A stretch of 64,000 bases of DNA from Bog-473 sp963741995 (GCA_963741995.1 CAVUKI010000009.1:434001-498000), one strand, 5' to 3'. Numbered from the stretch's first letter, positions 42,524 through 51,468 are shown. Translations and numbers: made by a program. Notes: generated by a model not told the origin, from the sequence alone.

Positions 42524-43323
42524 CGCCCGAGCAGCTTCCCGATGCCGATGGAGAGGAAGTAGAAGACCACGAGGGGGATGGCCAGGGCGAACATGGAGAA
42601 GGGATCCGAGCTCGGAGTGAAGACGGCGGCCACGAGCACAATGATGATGACGGCCCAGCGCCAGGAGTGGAGCAGGCGCGCCGGCGTCACGACGCGGGCC
42701 AGCTCGAGCGAGACGAGCACGACCGGGAACTCGAACGTCAAGCCGAAGATCGTCATCATCAAGAGGATCAGGCCCAGGTACGGGATCGGGTCGTAGATCG
42801 CCTGCAGGTTCGGGCCACCCACCGACTTCAGCCAGCCCAACGCGTGCGGCAGGGTGATGTACGCCGTCGCTGCTCCGAGGAGGAAGAGCACGAAGGCGCT
42901 CGCCACGAACGGGATGGCGTAGCGACGCTCGCTTGCCTTGAGTCCGGGCGTCACGAAGCGCCAGACCTGGAACAGGATGACGGGTGACGAGAGGACGAGA
43001 CCACCGAAGAGCGCGATCTTCACCCGGAGTGACAGGCCGTCGAGGGGCGAGGTCACGAAGAGGTTGCAGGTGCCGTTCGACGCGATGAGCAGCGACGAAC
43101 TCGCTTTGTTGTTGTGCACGGTCGATGCATCGACGCTGCAGAGCGGGCGGAGCAGGAAGTGCAGGATCGGCTCATAGGCGAAGACGGCGAAGGTGGCCGC
43201 GATCAGGAACGCGATGGCGCAGATGATGACGCGCCGACGGAGCTCGCCGAGGTGCTCCCCCAGCGTCATGTTGTCCGGGGACGGACGGCTTTTTCGTTTG
43301 CCCGTGAAGGGAAGGGTCACCAC
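42520..43323 (-). CDS. tatC: Twin-arginine translocase subunit TatC
   Basis: TatC recognises twin-arginine signal peptides and is the core of the translocon for folded proteins. The 267-residue protein has six membrane helices and the family phrases MTLGEHLGELRRRVI near the N-terminus, FGLTFEFPVVLVSLELA in the fifth region and a final hydrophobic helix. A short loop with two cysteines (LCSVDAST, NGTCNLF) is seen between the first and second helices. It overlaps helY by four bases and lies eleven bases after tatA/B. Confidence 0.95.
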   Translation of the reverse strand: MVTLPFTGKRKSRPSPDNMTLGEHLGELRRRVIICAIAFLIAATFAVFAYEPILHFLLRPLCSVDASTVHNNKASSSLLIASNGTCNLFVTSPLDGLSLRVKIALFGGLVLSSPVILFQVWRFVTPGLKASERRYAIPFVASAFVLFLLGAATAYITLPHALGWLKSVGGPNLQAIYDPIPYLGLILLMMTIFGLTFEFPVVLVSLELARVVTPARLLHSWRWAVIIIVLVAAVFTPSSDPFSMFALAIPLVVFYFLSIGIGKLLGR

Positions 43324-43334
43324 GGTTGTGCCGT

Positions 43335-43844
43335 TCAGTTCAGGGTCGGGTCGCCGGGAACGACCACGCCGGACTGCTGTGGCCGGGGCGGGCGTTCGAC
43401 GTGGATCGGCGCCGGCCTTGGCGGCTGCGCCGGTGCCGGTGCCGGTGCCGGTTCTCGCGCCGGCATGGCTTGCGCGTCGGAGGCCGCGTCCGCTTCGGCC
43501 GCGGCAGGAGCGGCGTCGGCGGGAGCAGCCGGGGTGTCAGCGCTGCCGTTCTCACCGTTCAGGGTCGGGGGTTCGAACGATCCGTCCGGCTCCTCGTCGG
43601 AGGCCATGTTCGACAGGTGGTTGAGCAGAGCCGACGGCGAACGGGCCAGCCGGGCGATCTCCGAGGTCGGGGGGAGATCGGGCATGTTGTCGCGCACCTC
43701 TGACTCCATCCGGTGCCGGAATTCGTTCAAGGAGCGCCAGGCGCCGCCCACCTGCCGGGCGACCTGGGGGAGGCGATCAGGCCCCAGGAGGATGATGGCG
43801 ATCACCCCGATCACGAGCAGCTTGCCTGGGTCGAGATTCAACAT
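43335..43844 (-). CDS. tatA: Twin-arginine translocase TatA/TatB-type subunit
   Basis: 169 residues. One N-terminal amphipathic/membrane helix (LLVIGVIAIILLGPDRLPQVARQVGG) with the conserved hinge, then a charged helix (WRSLNEFRHRMESEV) and a long Ala/Pro-rich tail of about 90 residues. The Leu-Gly-Pro hinge with LPQVARQVG is shared by TatA and TatB; the long tail and Glu-rich helix are closer to TatB. Another TatA may lie elsewhere. A TAGAGT hexamer lies eight bases before the ATG. Confidence 0.85.
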   Translation of the reverse strand: MLNLDPGKLLVIGVIAIILLGPDRLPQVARQVGGAWRSLNEFRHRMESEVRDNMPDLPPTSEIARLARSPSALLNHLSNMASDEEPDGSFEPPTLNGENGSADTPAAPADAAPAAAEADAASDAQAMPAREPAPAPAPAQPPRPAPIHVERPPRPQQSGVVVPGDPTLN

Positions 43845-43852
43845 GCGCCTTC

Positions 43853-43858
43853 ACTCTA
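43853..43858 (-). promoter_or_regulatory. -10 hexamer TAGAGT upstream of tatA/B
   Basis: On the minus strand TAGAGT, eight bases, then ATG at 43844, so the tat-helY unit may start here with at most a two-base leader. Confidence 0.35.
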
Positions 43859-43866
43859 CGGTGCCG

Positions 43867-45225
43867 TTACAAGGATTGGATGAGCCGCTCCACCCGCTCG
43901 TCATGCGACTTGAACGGGTCCTTCAGGAGCACTGTGCGTTGAGCCTGGTCGTTCAGCTTGAGGTGGACCCAGTCCACCGTGAAGTCCCGCCGACGCTCCT
44001 TGGCCCGCTTCACGAAGGCGCCCCGGAGCCTGGCCCGGGTCGTCTCGGGAGGTTTGGTCATGGCCTCGGTGATGGCCTCGTCGGTGCACGTCCGTTCCAT
44101 CTCGTCGCGCTGCTGCAACTTGTAGAACAGCCCGCGGCTCCGATCGACGTCGTGGTACATGAGATCGATCATCGCCACCTTGGGATGTGAGAGCGACAGG
44201 TCGTGGCGCGCCCGCATCTGCTCGACCAGTCGGTACTTGGCCACCCAGTCGCACTCGCGCCACAGGGAGGTCGGATCCGCTTCCAGGCCCTTGAGGCAGT
44301 GCTCCCACATGTCGAGGGCACGGTCCTCTTCCGGCGAGAGCCCGCGCCTGTCGCGGAACTTCAAGGCCCGTTCCAGGTACTCCATCTGAATGTCCAGGGC
44401 TCGCATCTCGCGCCCGTTGGCGAGACGCACGCGGCGCTGGCAGGTGATGTCGTGGCTGATCTCCCGGATTGCCCTGATGGGGTTCTCGAGCGTCAGGTCC
44501 CGCAGTACCGTCGAGGAGTCCTCCAACATGGCCAGCAGGATGGATGTGGTGCCGATCTTCAGGAACGTCGCGTACTCGCTCATGTTGGAGTCACCCACGA
44601 TCACGTGCAGGCGACGGAAGCGCTCGGCGTCGGCGTGCGGCTCGTCCCGCGTATTGATGATCGGCCGGCTGCGCGTGGTGGCGGACGAGACGCCTTCCCA
44701 GATGTGCTCGGCGCGCTGGCTCAGGCAGAACACGGCACCTCGGGCCGTCTGCAGGACCTTGCCCGCGCCCGCGTAGATCTGGCGCGAGACGAGGAATGGG
44801 ATGAGCACCTCGGTGTAACGGTTGAACTCGTCGTTTCGTTCGGTCAGATAATTCTCGTGACAGCCGTAGGAGTTGCCTACGGAATCGGTGTTGTTCTTGA
44901 AGAGGTAGACCTCGCCGCGGATCCCCTCTTCCCGCAGGCGTGCCTGCGCCCCGGTGACCAGTTGGGCCAGGATCCACTCCCCTGCCTTGTCGTGCACCAC
45001 GACATCACTGATCTTGTCGCACTCGGGTGTGGCGTATTCGGGGTGGCTGCCGACGTCGAGGTAGAGACGGGCGCCGTTCTCCAAGAAGACGTTGGACGAA
45101 CGGCCCCACGAGACCACGCGCCGGAAGAGGTAGCGCGCCACTTCGTCCGGGCTGAGGCGACGCTGCCCGCGCAGCGTGAAGGTCACCCCGTATTCATTCT
45201 CGATGCCAAAGATGCGGCGCTCCAC
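43867..45225 (-). CDS. pafA: Pup-protein ligase
   Basis: PafA joins the C-terminal glutamate of Pup to a substrate lysine, using ATP. The 452-residue protein belongs to the carboxylate-amine ligase fold shared with Dop: RRIFGIENEYGVTF at the start (nucleotide and metal binding), LYLDVGSHPEYATPEC, VYLFKNNTDSVGNSYGCHENYL, and HADAERFRRLHVIVGDSNMSE. The longer Dop loop is missing, which identifies it as the ligase. GTG at 45225 has TACGGT exactly six bases upstream. No pafB or pafC lies between pafA and tatA, unlike in mycobacteria. Confidence 0.96.
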   Translation of the reverse strand: MERRIFGIENEYGVTFTLRGQRRLSPDEVARYLFRRVVSWGRSSNVFLENGARLYLDVGSHPEYATPECDKISDVVVHDKAGEWILAQLVTGAQARLREEGIRGEVYLFKNNTDSVGNSYGCHENYLTERNDEFNRYTEVLIPFLVSRQIYAGAGKVLQTARGAVFCLSQRAEHIWEGVSSATTRSRPIINTRDEPHADAERFRRLHVIVGDSNMSEYATFLKIGTTSILLAMLEDSSTVLRDLTLENPIRAIREISHDITCQRRVRLANGREMRALDIQMEYLERALKFRDRRGLSPEEDRALDMWEHCLKGLEADPTSLWRECDWVAKYRLVEQMRARHDLSLSHPKVAMIDLMYHDVDRSRGLFYKLQQRDEMERTCTDEAITEAMTKPPETTRARLRGAFVKRAKERRRDFTVDWVHLKLNDQAQRTVLLKDPFKSHDERVERLIQSL

Positions 45226-45231
45226 AGGTCA

Positions 45232-45237
45232 ACCGTA
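45232..45237 (-). promoter_or_regulatory. -10 hexamer TACGGT, leaderless promoter of pafA
   Basis: On the minus strand TACGGT, six bases (tgacct), then GTG at 45225. pafA can thus be expressed apart from prcBA although only 19 bases separate them. Confidence 0.5.
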
Positions 45238-45244
45238 CTGCCGG

Positions 45245-45916
45245 CTATGCCAGCAGTTGTGCCAGCTCCCCTTCGTCGATGCGCCGGAAGGTGCGGCGCC
45301 CGTTCCCCCCGGTCAGGATGGCGACTTCCAGGTCAGCGGCGGCCAGAGTCCGGTCCGGACCGGCCAATGCCGTCGTGGCCGCCTTGACGGCGGCCGCCAG
45401 GTCCCAATCGGCCTGCCACGCAGCACTGACGCGTTCAGTGATCGTCTCCGCGTCGCCACCCAGGACGGCAAAGCGGTCCTCGTCGGTGATAGTGCCCTCG
45501 TAGGCGATGTGGTACAGCTGGTTCTGAGCCTCGCCCAGCTCGGCCACCAGGATCTCCACCTCGAGCGGCTTCATCTCGTGGGTGAAGACGTTTCCGAGAT
45601 ACTGCGCGTAGAGGTTGGCCAGTGAACGGGCGTCGACGTCCTCGCGACTGTATGCGTACCCCTTGGTGTCCGCGTGGCGGACACCGGCCACGCGGAGCTG
45701 GTCGTACTCGTTGTACTTGCCGACCCCACCGAAGGCGATCCGGTCGTAGATCTCGCTGATCTTGTGCAGCGAGCGCGACGGGTTCTCGGCCACCATGGCG
45801 ATGCCGACGTCGTACGTCGTGGCGACGAGAGAGCGACCACGGGCGATGCCCTTCTGGGCGTACTCGGCCCGGTCCTTCATGACCTGTTCCGGCGCGACGT
45901 AGTAGGGCATGCTCAC
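45245..45916 (-). CDS. prcA: Proteasome subunit alpha
   Basis: 223 residues of the Ntn-hydrolase fold. It starts MSMPYYVAPEQVMKDRAEYAQKGIARGRS, the alpha-subunit N-terminus that gates the 20S pore, and has no active-site Thr, as expected. Two in-frame starts (GTG 45916, ATG 45910) are possible. The GTG overlaps the prcB stop (GTGA). It assembles with PrcB into the 20S particle that degrades pupylated proteins fed by the ARC/Mpa ATPase. The C-terminus (LAQLLA) lacks obvious extras. Confidence 0.95.
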   Translation of the reverse strand: MSMPYYVAPEQVMKDRAEYAQKGIARGRSLVATTYDVGIAMVAENPSRSLHKISEIYDRIAFGGVGKYNEYDQLRVAGVRHADTKGYAYSREDVDARSLANLYAQYLGNVFTHEMKPLEVEILVAELGEAQNQLYHIAYEGTITDEDRFAVLGGDAETITERVSAAWQADWDLAAAVKAATTALAGPDRTLAAADLEVAILTGGNGRRTFRRIDEGELAQLLA

Positions 45917-46716
45917 GACGCACGCTCCGCTTGCTTGCGGGCGATCAGCGCTCCGAAGCGCTCGGCCACCTCGTCCTCGGGGACCTCTCTGTAGCCCGCG
46001 GCGTCCACCACGGCGATGATCGGGTAGATGCCGCGCACGAGGTCAGGGCCGCCGGTGGCGGAGTCCTCGTCGGCGGCATCGTAGAGGGACTGAATGGCCA
46101 GGTCGACGGCATCGTCACGGCCCAGGCCCTCACGCCAGCCCAGCTTGATGGTGCTCCGCGCGTCGCGCCCGCCCGAGCCCGTGGCCTGAAAGTCGGTGTC
46201 CTCGTAGTGGCCGCCGGTGACGTCGTAGTTGAAGATGCGGCCGGTGAGCCGGGCCGTGTCGAAGCCGGCGAAGAGCGGGACCACGGCCAGACCCTGCATG
46301 GCCAGCGGCAGGTGCTGGCGGACCATCTGGGCCAGCTGGTTGGCCTTGCCCTCGAGCGAGAGGGTGGCTCCCTCGACCTTCTCGTAGTGCTCGAGCTGCA
46401 CCTGGAAGAGGCGGACCATTTCGATCGCCATGCCGGCCGTTCCCGCGATGGCCACCGCGGAGAAGCGGTCGGCCGGGAAGACCTTCTGCATGGCGTGGTG
46501 GGCGATGATGTTGCCGGCGGTGGCGCGGCGGTCACCGGCCATGACGACGCCGTCGAGATAGCGCAGTGCCACTACCGTCGTGCCGTGGGGTGCCTGCACC
46601 GGGGTCAGGGCCTCGAGGGCGCGGGCCGGTGCGTCGGGCTGGCCGGAGGTGATGCGCAGGAGGCCGACGAAGTCTGGGCCCGGATCACGCTCCGGGGGAA
46701 ACAGAGGGAGCGCCAC
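45913..46716 (-). CDS. prcB: Proteasome subunit beta (catalytic)
   Basis: 267 residues including a propeptide of about 45 residues. Autocleavage should fall after Gly45 in VQAPHG, exposing the nucleophile Thr46 in TTVVALRYLDGVVMAGDRRAT; the Lys/Arg of the Ntn site is in RRATAG. It overlaps prcA and follows pup by seven bases, giving the conserved order pup-prcB-prcA. Residues FDVGG-like gating features are not needed here; the substrate specificity appears to be of chymotryptic type by family. The start is GTG. Confidence 0.96.
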   Translation of the reverse strand: MALPLFPPERDPGPDFVGLLRITSGQPDAPARALEALTPVQAPHGTTVVALRYLDGVVMAGDRRATAGNIIAHHAMQKVFPADRFSAVAIAGTAGMAIEMVRLFQVQLEHYEKVEGATLSLEGKANQLAQMVRQHLPLAMQGLAVVPLFAGFDTARLTGRIFNYDVTGGHYEDTDFQATGSGGRDARSTIKLGWREGLGRDDAVDLAIQSLYDAADEDSATGGPDLVRGIYPIIAVVDAAGYREVPEDEVAERFGALIARKQAERAS

Positions 46717-46722
46717 GGGGGG

Positions 46723-46929
46723 TTATTGCCCACCCTTTTGCACGTAGTTGCGGACGAACTCCTCGGCGTTGTCCTCCAGCACCTCGTCGATCTCGTCGAG
46801 GAGATCGTCGAGCTCAGCCTTGATCTTGTCGCCGCGCTCGGAGCTGGCCGGGGCGGCCTCCTCGACCTCCGTCTCGGCCTCGGTGGACCGTGTCCCCGAG
46901 CCCTTCTTCTTCTGCTCTTGTTCTGCCAT
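46723..46929 (-). CDS. pup: Prokaryotic ubiquitin-like protein Pup
   Basis: 68 residues. Intrinsically disordered, rich in Glu and Lys, with the central helix region (KIKAELDDLLDEIDEVLEDNAEEFVRNYVQ) that binds the ARC/Mpa coiled coil. It ends in GGQ, so Dop must deamidate the C-terminal Gln to Glu before PafA can use it. Dop lies just upstream. The ATG at 46929 is the only sensible start. Confidence 0.97.
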   Translation of the reverse strand: MAEQEQKKKGSGTRSTEAETEVEEAAPASSERGDKIKAELDDLLDEIDEVLEDNAEEFVRNYVQKGGQ

Positions 46930-46969
46930 CGTTCCCTGACCCCGTCTCTTGGGTGCTTTCGTTCTTCGC

Positions 46970-48463
46970 CTAGGAGTTCAGCCGATCGAGCAGGTCCGCC
47001 GGTCCTGTGCTCTCTGCCAGGAGTGCGCCCGTGTGCTCGGCTGTTCCTCTGAGGGGGTCCATCATAGGGACGCGCCGCAACGGGTCGGCGCCGATGTCGA
47101 ACACGAGGGAATCCCAGTTGGCGGTCACGACCGCATCGGGCCACCGGGCCAGGCACTTGCCCCGGAACCAGGCCCGGGTGCCGGTGGGCGGCTCGCTGAT
47201 GGCATGGGTGACCTGGGCCGGCGTGACGAGCGTCCGCATGTCCAGGCGCCGGAAGACGGACTTGTCCGGCCGCAGGTCGTGGTATTGCAACGCCAGTGCG
47301 GCGATCCGGGGGTCCTTCCAGCCGCAGGAGTGCCGGTCCTGATAGGCCAGCAGGAGCTCGCGCTTGGCCACCCAGTCCAGCGTGTCGGCCAGAGAGGCCG
47401 GGTCCGACTCCAGGCCGGACAGGACAGCCTCCCAGTGCTCCATCACCAGCGCTCCGACCCCGCCGTCGTCGCCCAGGGCGGCCAGGCCGAACTCCTCCGC
47501 GTACTTGCGGGCGGCGCCGAAGATCTCCCATTGCATTTCGAGGGCGGTGGCGGTCGACCCGTCCGTCAGGGCCAGCGGTCGGGTCAGCGTCAGGTCGGCC
47601 GAGACCTGGTGCAGGGCGCGCACGGGGTCGGACAGCGAGAGCGCACGGGTCGGTCCGGCCTCGTCCTCGACCATGGCCAGCACGATGGCGGTGCTGCCGA
47701 CCTTCAGGAAGGTGGCGATCTCCGACAGGTTGGCATCCCCGACGATCACGTGGAGACGACGGAAGCGCTTGGGATCGGCGTGGGGCTCGTCGCGGGTGTT
47801 GACGATCGGTCGCTTCAGCGTCGTCTCGAGCCCGACGATCTCCTCGAAGAACTCCGCCCGTTGGGACAGCTGGTACTGCACCGTGTCCGCATCGAGCGCC
47901 GCCGTCTCCGTGCCGACCTTGCCCGAACCGGTGAACAGTGTCCGCGAGACGAAGTGCGGGACCACGCCCTCGATCACCTTGGCGAAGGGCACAGCCCTGT
48001 CCATCATGTAGTTCTCGTGGCAGCCGTAGGAGTTGCCCTTGCCGTCGGAATTGTTCTTGTAGACGATCGGCGCGGGCTGGTCCGGTATGCGGAGCGCGGC
48101 CGCCACCATGGACCGGCGCAGGACCTCCTCGCCCGCCTTGTCGTACAGCAGGCATTCGAGGGGCGTGAGGCACTCGGGGCTCGAGTACTCGGGGTGGGCG
48201 TGGTCCACGTAGAATCGGGCCCCGTTGGTGAGCACCGTGTTGGCCAGGTGCGTCTCCACCATCGGGGCGAGTGACCCCTCGCGGGCGAAGCCGCGGGCGT
48301 CGTTCCCCGGCGTCTCGTCCTCGAAGTCCCAGCCGATCTGCTGCTCCACGTCCGCCGCATAGGCGTTCACGAGCACCGAGGACGCCGCGATGGGGTTCTG
48401 CTCGGGACCCGGCGAGTGGATGCCGTACTCGGTCTCGATGCCGCAGACCTTCGTGATGGCCAC
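46970..48463 (-). CDS. dop: Deamidase/depupylase of Pup
   Basis: Dop converts the C-terminal Gln of Pup to Glu and also removes Pup from substrates. The 497-residue protein shares the PafA fold (KVCGIETEYGIHSPG, FYVDHAHPEYSSPEC, VYKNNSDGKGNSYGCHENY, HADPKRFRRLHVIVGDANLSE) but is about 45 residues longer, with the insertion PNDARGFAREGSLAPMVE-type loop typical of Dop near residue 55. The Asp after YVDHAHPEY... region corresponds to the catalytic Asp. GTG at 48463 has TAGGGT exactly six bases upstream. Pup follows 40 bases downstream. Confidence 0.96.
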   Translation of the reverse strand: MAITKVCGIETEYGIHSPGPEQNPIAASSVLVNAYAADVEQQIGWDFEDETPGNDARGFAREGSLAPMVETHLANTVLTNGARFYVDHAHPEYSSPECLTPLECLLYDKAGEEVLRRSMVAAALRIPDQPAPIVYKNNSDGKGNSYGCHENYMMDRAVPFAKVIEGVVPHFVSRTLFTGSGKVGTETAALDADTVQYQLSQRAEFFEEIVGLETTLKRPIVNTRDEPHADPKRFRRLHVIVGDANLSEIATFLKVGSTAIVLAMVEDEAGPTRALSLSDPVRALHQVSADLTLTRPLALTDGSTATALEMQWEIFGAARKYAEEFGLAALGDDGGVGALVMEHWEAVLSGLESDPASLADTLDWVAKRELLLAYQDRHSCGWKDPRIAALALQYHDLRPDKSVFRRLDMRTLVTPAQVTHAISEPPTGTRAWFRGKCLARWPDAVVTANWDSLVFDIGADPLRRVPMMDPLRGTAEHTGALLAESTGPADLLDRLNS

Positions 48464-48469
48464 GCTGCG

Positions 48470-48475
48470 ACCCTA
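48470..48475 (-). promoter_or_regulatory. -10 hexamer TAGGGT, leaderless promoter of dop
   Basis: On the minus strand TAGGGT, six bases (cgcagc), then GTG at 48463, although the ARC gene ends only 16 bases away. The dop-pup-prcBA unit can therefore be transcribed separately from ARC. Confidence 0.55.
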
Positions 48476-48479
48476 ACGT

Positions 48480-50228
48480 CTAGAGGTACTGGCCGGTTCC
48501 GACCCGTTCGATCGAGCGGCCACCCTGCACTTCACGGTCCTCGGTGAGCAACGTCCGGACGTAGACGATCCGCTCGCCCTTCTTGCCCGAGATCCGCGCC
48601 CAGTCGTCGGGGTTGGTCGTGTTGGGGAGGTCCTCGTTCTCCTTGTACTCCTGGCGGATCGACTCGAGCATGTCGGAGGTGCGGATGCCACCGGAGTCCC
48701 CGGCGATCACCCGCTTGATGGCCAGCTTCTTGGCCCTGCGGACGATGTTCTCGATCATGGCGCCCGACGCGAAGTCGCGGTAGTAGAGGATCTCCTTGTC
48801 ACCGTTTTGGTACGTGACCTCCAGGAAGCGGTTGTCGTCGTCCTCGCGGTACATCTCGACCACGGTCCGCTCAATCATCGCCTGCACCGCCTTGGAGGGG
48901 TCGCCTCCGCCCAGTCGCTGAACTTCGTCGACGTCGAGGGGCAGCGAGGAGGTGAGATAACGGCTGAAGATCTGTCCCGCGGCCTCTTCATTGGGCCGCT
49001 CGATCTTGATCTTCACGTCGAGCCGACCGGGCCGCAGGATGGCCGGATCGATCAGGTCCTCCCGGTTCGAGGCACCGATGACGATGACGTCACGCAGTGA
49101 TTCGACGCCGTCGATCTCCGCGAGCAGCTGGGGCACGATGGTCGACTCCATGTCGGAGCTGATGCCGGTACCCCGTGTCCGGAACAGCGACTCCATCTCG
49201 TCGAAGAAGACGATGACGGGCATGCCCTCGTCGGCCTTCTCACGGGCACGCTGGAAGACCTGGCGGATCTGGCGCTCCGTCTCCCCCACGTACTTGTTGA
49301 GCAGCTCGGGCCCTTTGATGTTGAGGAAGAAGCTCCGCACGTTGTCGTTGCCGGTCTTGAGCGCCACCTTCTTGGCCAGTGAGTTGGCCACCGCCTTGGC
49401 GATCAGCGTCTTGCCGCACCCGGGCGGGCCGTAGAGGAGGATCCCCTTCGGGGCCGGCAGGGCGTAGTCCACGAAGAGGTCGCGGTGCATGTAGGGCAGT
49501 TCGACGGCATCGGTGATGGCCTCGATCTGCGCGTCCAGGCCTCCCACGTCCGCGTAGGTGATGTCGGGCACCTCTTCGAGGACGAGCTCTTCGCTCTCCA
49601 GCTTGGGCAGCTTCTCAATGAGGAGCTGGGTGCGCACATCCATCAACAGCGAGTCGCCGGCACGCAACTTGACATCCAGCATGTCCTCGGACAGTTCGGC
49701 CACCCGCTCCTCGTCGGCCCGGGCGAAGATCACGCAGCGCCGCTTGTCCTCGAGCCGCTCCTTGAGGGTGACCACCTCGCCGGAGAACTCGCCGTCGCGG
49801 ACGAGCACCACGTTGAGGCTCTCGTTCAGGACGACTTCGTTGCCCTTGCGGATCGCACCGGGATCGATGTCGGGGTGGAGGCTGACCCGCATTTTGCGGC
49901 CGCTCGAGAAGACGTCGACCGTGCCGTCCTCGTTGATCCCGAGGAACGTGCCGTAGGCCGCCGGAGGCTGGGTCAGCTTCTCGACTTCCTCACGCAGGGC
50001 GGCCAATTGCTCCTTGGCCTGCTGGAGGGTGAAGGTCAGCTTCTCGTTCTGCGAGGTGGCCTGGGCCAGTTGGCCTTTCGACTCCAGCAGGCGCTCCTCC
50101 AGGGCCTGCACCCGGCCGGGGCTCTCCTGCAACCGGCGGCGGAGCGCGTGGATCTCATCTTCGGCATCTGCCAGTTCGGCGCGCAGCGCTTCAGCCTGGG
50201 CAGCGGCTTCGTCGGGAGTCGCGGTCAC
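48480..50228 (-). CDS. mpa: Proteasome-activating AAA ATPase ARC/Mpa
   Basis: A hexameric unfoldase that binds pupylated proteins and feeds them into the 20S core. About 582 residues: N-terminal coiled coil (EIHALRRRLQESPGRVQALEERLL), two OB-like domains, an AAA domain with Walker A GPPGCGKT and Walker B VIVFFDEME, and the C-terminal end GQYL, the tail that docks into the PrcA pockets and opens the gate. GTG at 50228 is preferred over TTG at 50234 because TAGGGT lies eight bases upstream of it. The full set needed for pupylation is within 7 kb. Confidence 0.96.
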   Translation of the reverse strand: MTATPDEAAAQAEALRAELADAEDEIHALRRRLQESPGRVQALEERLLESKGQLAQATSQNEKLTFTLQQAKEQLAALREEVEKLTQPPAAYGTFLGINEDGTVDVFSSGRKMRVSLHPDIDPGAIRKGNEVVLNESLNVVLVRDGEFSGEVVTLKERLEDKRRCVIFARADEERVAELSEDMLDVKLRAGDSLLMDVRTQLLIEKLPKLESEELVLEEVPDITYADVGGLDAQIEAITDAVELPYMHRDLFVDYALPAPKGILLYGPPGCGKTLIAKAVANSLAKKVALKTGNDNVRSFFLNIKGPELLNKYVGETERQIRQVFQRAREKADEGMPVIVFFDEMESLFRTRGTGISSDMESTIVPQLLAEIDGVESLRDVIVIGASNREDLIDPAILRPGRLDVKIKIERPNEEAAGQIFSRYLTSSLPLDVDEVQRLGGGDPSKAVQAMIERTVVEMYREDDDNRFLEVTYQNGDKEILYYRDFASGAMIENIVRRAKKLAIKRVIAGDSGGIRTSDMLESIRQEYKENEDLPNTTNPDDWARISGKKGERIVYVRTLLTEDREVQGGRSIERVGTGQYL

Positions 50229-50236
50229 CGTCAATC

Positions 50237-50242
50237 ACCCTA
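50237..50242 (-). promoter_or_regulatory. -10 hexamer TAGGGT upstream of mpa
   Basis: On the minus strand TAGGGT lies eight bases before the GTG at 50228. It supports a start there and a nearly leaderless mRNA. Confidence 0.4.
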
Positions 50243-50419
50243 GCCCTCGCCCCGACGCGTTTTGCCGGCATTGCGGGTGGCACCGCCGGTGCACCGGGTC
50301 GGTAGGCCCTGACGACTACGCTGGGGGCACCTGCCAGGCCAGATTGACGGTACGCGGGACGCCTCACTACGGTCCTCGTGGCCCGTCGGGCAGCGGCGAC
50401 AAGGGAGAGAGACAGGTAC

Positions 50420-50656
50420 ATGAAGGTCTGGATCGACCAGGATCTCTGCACGGGCGACGGGCTCTGTGAGGAGATCGCGCCTGCCGTGTTCACCCTCCTC
50501 GACGACGGCCTGGCCTACGTGAAGGAAGACGGCGACGTCAAGAACGAGCCCGGTGGGTCGGCAGGGATGGCGGCGGTGCCGGCAGATCTCGAGGACGCCG
50601 TGGTCGAAGCCTCCGAGGAGTGCCCCGGAGAGTGCATCTTCATCGAGCGCGACTAA
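50420..50656 (+). CDS. Small acidic ferredoxin
   Basis: 78 residues from the ATG at 50420, which has a purine-rich AGGGAGAGAGACAGG upstream. Cysteines lie in CTGDGLCEE and ECPGEC: the spacings are Cys-x5-Cys and Cys-x3-Cys, fitting a single 3Fe-4S or 4Fe-4S cluster ferredoxin of the type that serves actinobacterial P450s. Highly acidic, as usual for electron carriers. It is alone on the plus strand between mpa and trmI, so its redox partner lies elsewhere. Confidence 0.85.
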   Translation: MKVWIDQDLCTGDGLCEEIAPAVFTLLDDGLAYVKEDGDVKNEPGGSAGMAAVPADLEDAVVEASEECPGECIFIERD

Positions 50657-50689
50657 GCGCTCGCTTCTGCTGCAGCGCCCCGCCCGCGG

Positions 50690-51463
50690 TCAGCCGTCCA
50701 GCCGACGTGCCGTGGTGAGGAATCCGGTGTGCCCGACCATGCGGTGGTCGGGACGGACCGAGCGGGCCTCGACGTGCCACGTGCGCCGCATGACCTCCTG
50801 GGTCTCGGCCAGTCCGAAGGGCGCGTCTTCCTCGTCGAGCGCCTGGCGGAGCAGCGCCGTCTGGTTGATGGTCGGCAGGTAGGCCAACAGGATGCCGCCG
50901 GGGCGCAGGACCACCGCCGCGCCGGCGACCACCTTGTGGGGCTCGGGCATGTCCAAAAGGATCCGGTCGAGGTCCCTCTCGTCGATGCCCTCGGTCACGT
51001 CGCGGATCTCAATCCGGTAGTGCGCACCGGGACCCAGCGCGGCGGCCACGTTGGCCTGCGCCCGCTCGGCGAAGTCCTCCCGCAGCTCATAGCCGACGAC
51101 GGACGCCCCGGCCCGCAGCACGGTCATGGAGAGAGCGCCGGACCCGACGCCCGCCTCCAGGATGCGCTGCCCCGGCGCGATGTCGGCGGCAATGAGGATG
51201 GCGCCGAGGTCCTTCGGGTAGATGACCTGGGCCCCCCGGGGCATCTTGAGCACGATGTCGCTCAGGGTGGGACGAAGCACCAGGAAGCTGCGCCCGGTCG
51301 AGCCGGTGACCCGGCGGCCCTCGACCCCGCCGATGATGTCGTCGTGGGCCAGCACGCCCGCATGGGTGTGGAAGCTGGCGCCAGGCACCAGCGTGAGCAG
51401 ATAGCGACGGTCCTTGGGGTCGATGAGGAGCACCCGCTCCCCCGCCGCGAGGTGCCCCGGCAC
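50690..51463 (-). CDS. trmI: tRNA (adenine-58-N1)-methyltransferase
   Basis: TrmI methylates A58 in the T-loop of tRNA. The 257-residue protein has an N-terminal beta domain (LAAGERVLLIDPKDRRYLLTL) and a Rossmann-like SAM domain: ILEAGVGSGALSMTVLRAGA (motif I), VVGYELREDFAERAQANV (motif II acidic residue), DRILLDMPEPHKVV (motif IV). Its position beside mpa matches mycobacteria (Rv2118c close to Rv2115c). The start is GTG. The catalytic Asp of motif IV is present. Confidence 0.93.
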   Translation of the reverse strand: MPGHLAAGERVLLIDPKDRRYLLTLVPGASFHTHAGVLAHDDIIGGVEGRRVTGSTGRSFLVLRPTLSDIVLKMPRGAQVIYPKDLGAILIAADIAPGQRILEAGVGSGALSMTVLRAGASVVGYELREDFAERAQANVAAALGPGAHYRIEIRDVTEGIDERDLDRILLDMPEPHKVVAGAAVVLRPGGILLAYLPTINQTALLRQALDEEDAPFGLAETQEVMRRTWHVEARSVRPDHRMVGHTGFLTTARRLDG

Positions 51464-51468
51464 GGGCC

